From Arenibacter certesii DSM 19833 (lineage in GTDB: Bacteria > Bacteroidota > Bacteroidia > Flavobacteriales > Flavobacteriaceae): a stretch of 64,000 bases of DNA. This document shows positions 19,151 to 26,971 of this stretch, one piece after another (position 1 is the stretch's first letter; every line of letters starts with the position of its first letter). Location of the stretch: positions 1 to 64,000 of the forward strand of contig NZ_AUCB01000020.1 of the NCBI RefSeq assembly GCF_000429545.1. Reading direction: 5' to 3'. Under the pieces are notes generated by a model. That model was given only the letters and a program-made list of their open reading frames with translations. It was not told the origin of the DNA and searched no databases. The position numbers and the translations under genes were made by a program.

Positions 19151-20725
19151 ATGACTCCAATAGGAATAGATCCACTACCCATACAGCAATGGTCTAATAA
19201 GCACCAGAATTTCACGCATGACTTAATACCCGATTGCTCTTTTAAGCTTTGGAATCCTCCTGCGGTTAACTACAGGAATCGCTACCTAGCTACTACGAAG
19301 AATTTTCAATGGTTAATTGAAAATGCCATTAACAAGAACCATAAATTAAGAGCAATGGGAAGCGGTTGGTCTTTCACAAAAGTTGGACTTACGGAAGGTG
19401 GATTGATTGATACCGCAGGCTTAAATTTCTCCTTTCCAATTTCGGCTGATTATGTAAGTCCGCTTTATGCCCAGGAACCCGAAGACCTATACTTTCTTCA
19501 ATGTGGTGCCATAATCCATGAAGTAAACACTCGATTATCGTCCAAAAATCCGCAACGTTCATTAAAAGCCTCAGGAGCCAGTAACGGCCAAACCATCGCG
19601 GGGGCCCTTTCCACTTGCACGCACGGTGCCGCTTTTAATGTTGGAGCGGTCCCTGATTTTGTTGTGGGACTTCATCTGATTACCGGGGCCGATAAGCATA
19701 TATGGTTAGAAAGAGCAACTTATCCCGTGGCCTCCCCAAATTTTATAAACTGGTTGGATGCAGAATTGATACAGGATGACGCTTTATTTAATGCCGCTTT
19801 GGTAAGTTTTGGCAGTTTTGGATTTATACACGGGGTAATGATTGAAACCGAACCTCAATTCTTACTTACCGAGCATCGCTATGGCACCATAGCCTATGAT
19901 GACACCCTAAAAACTACTATGAGCACCTTAAATTTTTCTGGTCTTAACCTACCTGGAGTAGGAGAAAATGGGGAGATGTACCATTTTGAGGTGGTTTTCA
20001 ATATTCATGATTTTGAACCCAACAATCCGGCCAAGGGGGCATTTATTAAATACATGTTTAAAAAACCATTTCAACTCCCTCACACCCCTCTACAAAGGCG
20101 AAACGATTTTACTTATGGTGATGATCTTTTAGGTATTATTTCTACATTAATGGATAACCTACCAGGCTCAGGTATGGCGGTTCCTGCATTGGTAAATGTA
20201 ATGTTCAAGATGGCTTTTAAGCCAGAGCCTCCCCGTATTGGAACGGTGAGGGAGATTTTTAACTATACTAAGTTTAGAGGCAAAGTTTGCAGTGCAGCTA
20301 TAGCGATAGATATAGCAGATTCACCACGGGCAGTAGAATTACTAGTGGAGGTAAACAAACAAAATCCATTTCCTGGCGGACTTTCCCTACGCTATGTAAA
20401 AGGCACCAAAGCCACCTTAGGATTCACCAAATTTCCAAAAACCTGCGTATTGGAAATGGACGGAATTGACGGACAAGCCGCAAGGAAATTTTATGAAGCG
20501 GCATGGAATAGATTGGAACAAGAAAATATTCCTTATACCCTTCATTGGGGAAAAATCAATTTTAATTTAAACGAGACTCGGATAAAGCAGATGTTTGGCA
20601 GCACACAGGTAGAGGCATGGGTAAATGCTAGAAACACTTTGTTGAACATCCCCACTCTAAACGTTTTTAACAGTCAATTTTTGAAACAATGCGGTTTAGA
20701 TAAAATCCATGGGGCCATAGTGTAA
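19151..20725 (+). CDS. FAD-linked oxidase, aldonolactone-oxidase-like
   Basis: A flavoprotein of the vanillyl-alcohol/aldonolactone oxidase family. The FAD-binding domain shows RAMGSGWSF (about residues 72-80) and SGASNGQTIAGALSTCTHG, then DFVVGLHLITGA. A substrate-binding C-terminal half ends with typical TLHWGKINF and FNSQFLKQCGL. Family members that bind FAD covalently have His in the motif GSGHSF; here it is Trp, so FAD is probably held non-covalently. No signal peptide is present, so the protein appears cytoplasmic. The substrate (sugar lactone, sterol or other alcohol) cannot be told. It sits 11 bases after the Bor-like lipoprotein gene; a 20-bp palindrome separates it from the M15 peptidase gene downstream. 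Confidence 0.8.
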   Translation: MTPIGIDPLPIQQWSNKHQNFTHDLIPDCSFKLWNPPAVNYRNRYLATTKNFQWLIENAINKNHKLRAMGSGWSFTKVGLTEGGLIDTAGLNFSFPISADYVSPLYAQEPEDLYFLQCGAIIHEVNTRLSSKNPQRSLKASGASNGQTIAGALSTCTHGAAFNVGAVPDFVVGLHLITGADKHIWLERATYPVASPNFINWLDAELIQDDALFNAALVSFGSFGFIHGVMIETEPQFLLTEHRYGTIAYDDTLKTTMSTLNFSGLNLPGVGENGEMYHFEVVFNIHDFEPNNPAKGAFIKYMFKKPFQLPHTPLQRRNDFTYGDDLLGIISTLMDNLPGSGMAVPALVNVMFKMAFKPEPPRIGTVREIFNYTKFRGKVCSAAIAIDIADSPRAVELLVEVNKQNPFPGGLSLRYVKGTKATLGFTKFPKTCVLEMDGIDGQAARKFYEAAWNRLEQENIPYTLHWGKINFNLNETRIKQMFGSTQVEAWVNARNTLLNIPTLNVFNSQFLKQCGLDKIHGAIV

Positions 20726-20784
20726 GTTCAATTGCTGCCTTTTTGGTATATACGCATCTGGATTGGTAAGAAAATTGAATAGCG

Positions 20785-20804
20785 ATATAGTTGATCAACT
20801 ATAT
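20785..20804. promoter_or_regulatory. Perfect 20-bp palindrome, operator or hairpin
   Basis: ATATAGTTGATCAACTATAT is a perfect dyad 60 bases after the oxidase stop and 100 bases before the peptidase start. It has no loop and no adjacent T-run, so a protein-binding site fits better than an intrinsic terminator. Confidence 0.4.
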
Positions 20805-20905
20805 AAATTTATTCGCACAAGGTGAATTAAATTCGACATCCTCGGCACTAATAAAGTTCCTTCCTCCTGAAATTACGCCATAAATAATCATTTTAATCAG
20901 CGCAA

Positions 20906-21988
20906 ATGGAATGTTCTAACTACCTGGAAACGGCCTTAAATAAAGGCGAAATCCACAAGCATCTATACCAAGGCTCCAAAGACAAAATAGTGGTCACAGA
21001 CCTGCAACGGACTCTATTTGAACTGGGTTTCCGACAGGAACTGAAATGGAACAATTATGAGGCCGATGGGGATTATGGACCTGCCACTGCTGCAACAGTA
21101 AGAGCGTTTGCGAAAAAGAACAGATATACCACTGATGGTATCTCGGTTTCTAATGATCTGGCCAAACTAATCCTTCAACGTCACGATTTTCTGCCAGACA
21201 TGTACCTACTATGGTCTATTTACAAATCGGATCTAAGAACAAGATATTATGTTTCTAAGGGCACATCTACCAGCATCACAGCGATACAGTTACTCCTAAA
21301 TGAAATGGGCTATGGCAATCTGCTGAATTTCCCAAAATACGGCGCCGACGGTCTCTATGGCAAGAGCACCAGAAATGCGACCATTGCCTACGCCAATGAT
21401 AATTCATTGCCCTCTGATGGCGATTTATTATCCCGTCCTTTTGTAGATCTAATGATAAGGGACATAAATGCCTTTTATGGTGAAAATTGGAGCGATCTGG
21501 CCAAAAACAATCTTCCACAAAGCAAATCCCCTTTAATTTTCTTTGAAGGCTCCCGTTTCCGTGGGAAAGCTTGCCGCACAGATATCCTGTTTGCGCCGAT
21601 GCTTGAAAAAGTAAATGACTACGCCGAAAGATCCCAGGTTTATGTATATGTTACTAGTTCCTTTCGCACCTCCACCAATGTTGCTGGTGCCATTGTAAAA
21701 CCTGCTAGCCGATCTAATCATATGGCTGGTCACGCTATAGATATGAATGTTATTTATGGAAATGGGCAATTGGCCAATTCTAAGGTATTGAACCACTACC
21801 CTGCCGTGGACGAACCGGTAAGGCAGTTTATATCCTACATTATCAATGACCCCCAATTACGCTGGGGTGGGCAATTTAGAATTAAAGACTCGGTTCATAT
21901 AGACGACAATCTTAATTCGGACAGAAATGCATGGGACCAAAGATACTTGGCTATGCAAAGGGCAGTGCAATTTGGAGTATACGCCTAG
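20906..21988 (+). CDS. M15-type peptidase with two peptidoglycan-binding domains
   Basis: Likely a zinc D,D- or L,D-peptidase acting on peptidoglycan cross-bridges or stem peptides. Two PG_binding_1 domains lie at about 24-90 (ADGDYGPATAATVRAFAKK) and 119-180 (ADGLYGKSTRNATIAYAN). The catalytic domain (about 205-350) has the M15 zinc motif S-x-H-x2-G-x-A-x-D in SNHMAGHAIDM (His272, Asp279) and the third ligand His331 in DSVHID. There is no signal peptide, so the enzyme is not exported by Sec; phage endolysins and injected effectors share this property. The muramidase at 57.8-58.7 kb has the same combination of an N-terminal PG-binding domain and no signal. It may belong with the flavin oxidase cluster upstream. 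Confidence 0.82.
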   Translation: MECSNYLETALNKGEIHKHLYQGSKDKIVVTDLQRTLFELGFRQELKWNNYEADGDYGPATAATVRAFAKKNRYTTDGISVSNDLAKLILQRHDFLPDMYLLWSIYKSDLRTRYYVSKGTSTSITAIQLLLNEMGYGNLLNFPKYGADGLYGKSTRNATIAYANDNSLPSDGDLLSRPFVDLMIRDINAFYGENWSDLAKNNLPQSKSPLIFFEGSRFRGKACRTDILFAPMLEKVNDYAERSQVYVYVTSSFRTSTNVAGAIVKPASRSNHMAGHAIDMNVIYGNGQLANSKVLNHYPAVDEPVRQFISYIINDPQLRWGGQFRIKDSVHIDDNLNSDRNAWDQRYLAMQRAVQFGVYA

Positions 21989-22141
21989 GATATTTATTCT
22001 TAAGTGCTATACTCTATACATCTATTTAACAGAAAGACCCATAACAAGCACTAACGCTATGACACCGGCCACTGTTTATAGATTATTTTCCACTGTTTAC
22101 CTTTTACTGGCCACTGCCGACTGATCACTGGTCACTGATTA

Positions 22142-23359
22142 CTACTGACTGGCAATTGATTTCGGCTCAATATAATCTTGAAGATAAGCGAATCTTTTAG
22201 TTAGCTTGCCATCTTTGGTCATCCTGGCCCTTTCCAGAATGCCATCCTCGTCCCCATTATAGAATGCAGGAATAACATATTTCAGGAATGATTTCCCAAA
22301 CCCCACACTTGCATCCCTAGGTAATTCGCAGGGCAAGTTATCTACGGCCATTACTGCAATGGCGTTTGGATCCTTAAAGTGCACCTCAGACCCGGTTATG
22401 GGATCGTATCCATAAACGGGGTCCGCAATAGTACTTGCCCTTATAGTGGGGGCAATAGGACCATTTATATCGCAGCTGATATCGGCAATGACTTTAATTT
22501 TGAAATCCTTTTGCCTTACATCTTCCTTAGTTAGAAGATAGGGAGCCCCTTCGTCATAAAAATGTCCCGCTATATACAGATCCGTTACCCTTGCAAAACG
22601 AAAGAAATTGGATGTATACTCCTTTGGATTTTCAAAAAAGTCGGCCCTACTTCCCACAATACCATCGGTTCGCTTATTATATTTTGAGGCATCTATTTGG
22701 CAATAGACCGGTTGAGTAAACTCCTTGTTCAGAAAATCGGTAGCATTTACTTTTTTAAGACCCATAGCCTTAAGCATTTCTTCGGCACCATTGCCAACCC
22801 TCCCCCTACCGGTAAGGAGAATTTTTATATTGGGAAGCTTAATTTTTCTTAATTCTGAAATAAGTTCCTTTTGATCTGCCAAGGTTTCCGCTTTTGGCAA
22901 TTGGAACAAATCGAACTTAAGTCCGTAAGCTCTTATTCCGTTATAGGCCCCAACAATTCCCGCATACTTGCCAAAAGCCACCAATCGTTGGCCCTTTGTT
23001 CCGGTAATCACCTCGTGGTCATACAACTCTATGCCCTTGGCTAATATAGCCTGAAGCAAGGTTCTATTATAGGGTTGCCTTTTAATAGTATGGGAGAAAA
23101 ATATGTATCTTTTATTGGGTATCAGATTGTCAATAGGCACTTCTTTTACCCCAATCAGCACATCGCATTCTTCCATTTTATTGGCCACCTCTATTCCGGC
23201 ATCCTTATAATCGGCATCCGAGAACACCCTAATGGGCGAAGGTTCTACAATAATTTGTGCCTTATTGAATTTGGCCAATAATTTTCCACAGGTTTCAGGA
23301 GAAAATACCACTCTTCTATCAGGTGGATTTTTTCGCTCTCTAATGATTCCAAACGTCAT
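22142..23359 (-). CDS. Saccharopine/alanine-dehydrogenase-type NAD(P) oxidoreductase
   Basis: A cytoplasmic NAD(P)-dependent enzyme of the AlaDH/PNT superfamily. The N-terminal domain starts with MTFGIIRERKNPPDRRVVFS and carries GVKEVP and FFSHTIKRQPYNR, the latter pattern being closest to lysine-forming saccharopine dehydrogenases. A Rossmann domain follows with ILLTGRGRVGNGAEEM. The C-terminal part has ISCDINGPIAPTIRASTI and DNLPCELPRDAS, again typical of the LYS1-like branch. The natural reaction in Flavobacteria is not certain, so no gene symbol is given. It is transcribed alone, away from the ncRNA/ssrA region. Confidence 0.78.
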   Translation of the reverse strand: MTFGIIRERKNPPDRRVVFSPETCGKLLAKFNKAQIIVEPSPIRVFSDADYKDAGIEVANKMEECDVLIGVKEVPIDNLIPNKRYIFFSHTIKRQPYNRTLLQAILAKGIELYDHEVITGTKGQRLVAFGKYAGIVGAYNGIRAYGLKFDLFQLPKAETLADQKELISELRKIKLPNIKILLTGRGRVGNGAEEMLKAMGLKKVNATDFLNKEFTQPVYCQIDASKYNKRTDGIVGSRADFFENPKEYTSNFFRFARVTDLYIAGHFYDEGAPYLLTKEDVRQKDFKIKVIADISCDINGPIAPTIRASTIADPVYGYDPITGSEVHFKDPNAIAVMAVDNLPCELPRDASVGFGKSFLKYVIPAFYNGDEDGILERARMTKDGKLTKRFAYLQDYIEPKSIASQ

Positions 23360-23455
23360 TCAAATATTGTTTTATAACTCTAAAAAGGAGTTTAGTTGTA
23401 AATATAACATTTAGCATCTTGGGATGCAAAACTTTTTTAGGAATAGTTTTTGCAC

Positions 23456-23463
23456 TATCTTTG
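23456..23463 (+). promoter_or_regulatory. -7 element of the candidate ncRNA
   Basis: TATCTTTG is an exact TAnnTTTG match placed just before the conserved-looking GCCGCGTTAGGGATAG start of the structured RNA, which would put the transcription start at about 23468. Confidence 0.55.
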
Positions 23464-23464
23464 C

Positions 23465-23605
23465 AGCCGCGTTAGGGATAGAGGCAAGTACCTGCCTGCC
23501 AACAAGCAGGCTTGTACTGCCGAAAGCCCGACCCAGAGCGCACTTCAGAAGGTTTTTATAAAACCGTGTGAGATGCGAGCGAAGGGAAACGCCCACAACA
23601 GGAAT
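23465..23605 (+). ncRNA. Candidate structured RNA (6S-Flavo-like?)
   Basis: The 230-base gap before ssrA contains no plausible gene but has strong RNA-like structure right behind a consensus promoter. The 5' end CGCGTTAGGGATAG can close against GGGAAACGCCC near 23584-23594. Inside, CAAGTAC..GTACTgcCG with an inner GCCTGC...GCAGGC forms a hairpin, followed by a single-stranded GCCCGACCC motif. I recall the combination GCGTTAGGGATAG / GCCCGACC / GGAAACGCCC from intergenic RNAs of Flavobacteriaceae and suspect the 6S-Flavo family, but the assignment is from memory. The 3' end is approximate. A minus-strand reading frame over this stretch is judged spurious. Confidence 0.5.
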
Positions 23606-23694
23606 ATACAGTTCATTGAAAAAAATCATTGAGGATTGGAATGACCCTTCGGGCAAGTTCAATTATGGTACACAATTTGCACCAAACTCATGAA

Positions 23695-24090
23695 GGGGCC
23701 GACTGGTTTTGACAGCGAGACCAATTGGAATGTAAGCATGCCGAGCGCTGGGCTACAGCTCGTTAATCTCATTTTCCACACTTTTTAATTGGCGAAAATA
23801 ATTACGCTCTTGCCGCTTAATCTGAATTATAGTAGGATTTAGCCTCGTCCCTACAAGGTAGGGAAGCGAGATGTTTCTGGGAAGCCCTTGTTGACGGCGT
23901 CCCTATCAGAAGCACCAGCAATGTCAACACAAGGGTAGTGAAGCTTCGGCACTACCACCAAAATTCAAGAAGCTAAGTGTGTATTGGGCTGTTCCTGGTC
24001 AGGTGCACATCGAAAACTAATTAGGAACTAAGCATGTAGAAGGCATTGTAATTGCTTGTTTGGACGGGAGTTCGATTCTCCCCGGCTCCA
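23695..24090 (+). ncRNA. ssrA: Transfer-messenger RNA (tmRNA)
   Basis: tmRNA rescues stalled ribosomes and tags the nascent peptide for proteolysis. The 5' end GGGGCCGACTGGTTTTGACAG is typical, and the acceptor stem GGGGCCG pairs with CGGCTCC at the 3' end. The T-arm GGGAGTTCGATTCTCCC sits just before it. The tag frame at 23791-23820 reads GENNYALAA and stop (so A-GENNYALAA with the alanine from the charged RNA). The gene ends in the discriminator A, then CGA instead of CCA, so the CCA end must be added after transcription. It is followed at once by hairpin terminators. The partner smpB is not in this window. Confidence 0.97.
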
Positions 24091-24096
24091 CGACAC

Positions 24097-24158
24097 TTAA
24101 AAATACGTAGCAGTTTAGAGCATTAAAAACTGCCAAGCTCGCTTGAGTATTTTTTTAA
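24097..24158 (+). terminator. Terminator hairpin directly after ssrA
   Basis: TTAAAAATAC pairs with GTATTTTTTTAA around an inner stem GCAGTTT/AAACTGC. The T-run on the 3' arm and its position 7 bases after the RNA suggest it ends the ssrA transcript. Confidence 0.6.
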
Positions 24159-24167
24159 AGATTTAAG

Positions 24168-24200
24168 ATGCCCATTGTTAACGCAATGGGTATTTTTATT
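24168..24200 (+). terminator. Second terminator after ssrA
   Basis: CCCATTG pairs with CAATGGG around a 6-base loop and is followed by TATTTTTATTT. It backs up the first hairpin. Confidence 0.7.
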
Positions 24201-24362
24201 TGCAACATTACAAGACCCAGAGAACAACGAAAGTTAAACTCTCTCCTACTCTACTTATCAAACCAACTTTGGGTGATTTTTTTTAAAGATACCTTCGGGA
24301 TTCAAAAGCCACCTTTTCGACTATTGCCAAAGCTTAAAGTGTAATTTCGAACAAATAATAGT

Positions 24363-26681
24363 TTAATAACCACCTTCAAAATCCCTAGATAATTTTATGG
24401 CCTCTCTTTTTGCATTTCCCTCTAATGGGTACAAATTCCAATTATTATGGTCTAACTGTTCCAAGTGCCAATTCCTTTTTGGATCTACCAATATTTTTTT
24501 TATATCACGCGGAAATGCATTTGCAGCCCTGGCATTCTCCCATGTTCTGATAACCTTAAAAATAGCCTCCTTTTCTGGGCAGCTTTCCACATCCTTCTGA
24601 TTTAAATAAAGGCTATAAGTGGTGCCAAGACCAACCGAAATTGCCTGTATATGTTCATATTGCTCCGCCGTGGATTGAGCGTTTATTGGAAAATTGCCTC
24701 CCATACCTGTTGGGAAATAATTGGCATAGGTGACGTCCCTAAGATCCTTGCCCTGGCTAGTAGTACTGCCCCATTCCCTAGTATCCAGATCATAAAGATT
24801 TTTTCCACCCCCAACATTCCATATGCTTTGGTAATGCCAGGATCCTTCTGATAATGTGGCACCTGTAAAACGAATGGGCGCAATACCATGTGTGGCCGCC
24901 TGTTTAAACATTTTACCGAAAAAACGTTTTGTAGAATAATAACCATGTCCGTTATTGAACAAAAACTCCTGACCGTCAAAATCGTAATAGCCTATGCCGT
25001 TGATGTAACATACATCTGCATAATATTCAGCTATTTTATCCTGTAGTTGCATATTAGGAATTAAACCATCATAACCATAATTTAAAGTTACTTGTAGTTT
25101 ATATATAGTATCCTCTTTTACGTGTTCAATAGGTTTGGTTCCCCAATACCCGCGCTTTACATTTAAAAGTCGGTAAGGTTCATCTTTAGAAACCCCTAAG
25201 TAATGAATGAGCTCATTCCCTATTTTCACCATATTCAAATTCTCTGCATGTCCTTCCCAACTGGCAATCTCATCCATATATGTAGGGTCATCTACGATAA
25301 TGATGGTATCTGTTGAACTAATAGTATTCTTTAATAAGCGCTTTTGTTGGTAACACAGACTGTCACTGGGATTAGGACTGGCATCCTTAGTGCCGGGAGC
25401 TAAAGCAGTAGTTATTGGCGTTCTCCCTATAATAATATTTCGCTCCGCTGCAATCTTGGCGAATTCTTTATGGGACAGGTTGCCAGAAGTTAGTTTTAAA
25501 GGCTTTTTCTCAAAATATTTCCCATCTATAAACCCCTCATTCCCACGGTCTGGTCGCAAAAAATCTTGATCATAGAGGCTAATAGCCTTAAAACCCAATC
25601 TGGAAGTATAAGAAATAATGCTATCGTACAAACCTCCGCTGGTAATTGCATCGGGAACATAAGCGGCCGGGTCCTTTACCCACTTCCCATCTATTGTCGG
25701 ATATGGAAGTCCTTCTGCCAAAACAATATCCTGAATCACATCCATAAGGGCAGTACTGTCGGGACTACCCCATAAAGCAACCGAAGATCCTATGTAATCA
25801 ATTGGTAGCGGTTGTACCTCCAAATGGTTTGGAGTATTAGCAGGCATATTAGGTATCAAAGAAAAATAAATTTCTCTCTTTTTTGAACGGTCCCTTGAAT
25901 TGTAGGTAATGGATATCTTTCCTTCGTTGTCTACCTCAGCAGCATTACCGTACATGATTCTATAATACGGTTCCTTGTGGGCATAAAAAGCAACATCACT
26001 AATTCCATCACCTCCTAATGTAAACACCTGCCCTTCATGTAAATGATCCGGTAATGGATATAGTAACGTATCTGGGGAGTGGATTATATATTGAAAAGGT
26101 GCTGCGTCTCCAATCGTTCTCGAATTTCCCCCAAGGGTATTATCATTTAGGGCAAGCATTCCAATAGCATAATTTACAGTTTCACTGGTATCACGTGCCA
26201 CCCCAATAATCTCACCAAGTAAATTGTTAATATTAGTATGAATAGATCCCCACTGAACCCCTTCTATATCTTCTCTGTTTGATAAGGATAGGAGGGTGAA
26301 TTTTAAATACTTCTCCTTCGCATCAATCCTTATTTCAGCTACGGATTGGTTCCCATAGTTAAGCCTAATAATATTATCTGAGTTGTTATAATCTGCACTT
26401 TGTGGTGCGTATAGGGTATCAAGCTTGCTATTGTATAAAGACAACAATGGAGAGGGTTTATCGGGGGGACTAAAATCATGAAGCTCTTGCTTAGTTAAGT
26501 TTTTAAGGCTAGTAATATACCCTTTATCATTTAAGGTTATACCCAAATAATTAGTAGCGAATTTTACTTGATCGGGATTTTGGCAACTTAATACAAGGGA
26601 TATAACAAAGAAGAAAAATAAACTTTTATTGATCCTAATAGTTTTTAAAGGATATTGCGTATTACACTTAACTATTTTCAT
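24363..26681 (-). CDS. Large lipoprotein of unknown function, possibly a TIM-barrel glycosidase
   Basis: A 772-residue protein with a lipoprotein signal (hydrophobic FFFFVISLVLSC, Cys near residue 33). The mature protein has a beta-rich N-terminal half (about 40-300) followed by a part that reads like a (beta/alpha) barrel. This includes GFKAISLYDQDF, NIIIGRTPITTALAPGT and INGIGYYDFDGQEFLFNNGHGYYSTKRFFG, with acidic residues on predicted strand ends (YYDFDGQE). Such features occur in glycoside hydrolases of several clans, but I cannot assign a family, so catalysis is a suggestion only. It is divergent from the M81 metallopeptidase lipoprotein, and the 290 bases between them hold a dyad that could co-regulate both. 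Confidence 0.6.
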   Translation of the reverse strand: MKIVKCNTQYPLKTIRINKSLFFFFVISLVLSCQNPDQVKFATNYLGITLNDKGYITSLKNLTKQELHDFSPPDKPSPLLSLYNSKLDTLYAPQSADYNNSDNIIRLNYGNQSVAEIRIDAKEKYLKFTLLSLSNREDIEGVQWGSIHTNINNLLGEIIGVARDTSETVNYAIGMLALNDNTLGGNSRTIGDAAPFQYIIHSPDTLLYPLPDHLHEGQVFTLGGDGISDVAFYAHKEPYYRIMYGNAAEVDNEGKISITYNSRDRSKKREIYFSLIPNMPANTPNHLEVQPLPIDYIGSSVALWGSPDSTALMDVIQDIVLAEGLPYPTIDGKWVKDPAAYVPDAITSGGLYDSIISYTSRLGFKAISLYDQDFLRPDRGNEGFIDGKYFEKKPLKLTSGNLSHKEFAKIAAERNIIIGRTPITTALAPGTKDASPNPSDSLCYQQKRLLKNTISSTDTIIIVDDPTYMDEIASWEGHAENLNMVKIGNELIHYLGVSKDEPYRLLNVKRGYWGTKPIEHVKEDTIYKLQVTLNYGYDGLIPNMQLQDKIAEYYADVCYINGIGYYDFDGQEFLFNNGHGYYSTKRFFGKMFKQAATHGIAPIRFTGATLSEGSWHYQSIWNVGGGKNLYDLDTREWGSTTSQGKDLRDVTYANYFPTGMGGNFPINAQSTAEQYEHIQAISVGLGTTYSLYLNQKDVESCPEKEAIFKVIRTWENARAANAFPRDIKKILVDPKRNWHLEQLDHNNWNLYPLEGNAKREAIKLSRDFEGGY

Positions 26682-26908
26682 ACATCTAATTTAGTCTCTT
26701 CCCCTCTTTAATTCGTACTTGAGTTAAGTATTACTATCAATATCGCCCCTATCCTATGTATTTGCATACTGTATTAAATACTTCGTTGGTAATTAATGTA
26801 AATAGCCGTTTCTACAGATTCATACCAATACGTGAATCTATAAAAGATAAAAATTTGTTTTCCTACCGTAAAAAATCTATACGTTAAATTCTTATATTCG
26901 ATTCCTAT

Positions 26909-26924
26909 ATTGTAAAATTACAAT
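26909..26924. promoter_or_regulatory. Dyad in the divergent promoter region
   Basis: ATTGTAA and TTACAAT flank a 2-base centre, 48 bases before the M81 start. The site lies between two divergent genes and could be an operator. Confidence 0.3.
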
Positions 26925-26971
26925 GAAAATATATTATTTTTTTATCACTAACCATAAAACAGCCTAAAACT

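Noticed and set aside
22020-22141. Short imperfect repeats of a CACTG-type word near the end of the M15 peptidase region
   Set aside because: Irregular spacing and imperfect copies; no CRISPR-like regularity.
23411-23662. An 83-codon minus-strand frame before ssrA
   Set aside because: It overlaps the structured RNA candidate and its promoter; the protein has no recognisable feature.
26923-26967. A 14-codon frame (MKIYYFFITNHKTA) just before the M81 gene as a leader peptide
   Set aside because: No attenuator structure follows and it overlaps the dyad; chance is more likely.
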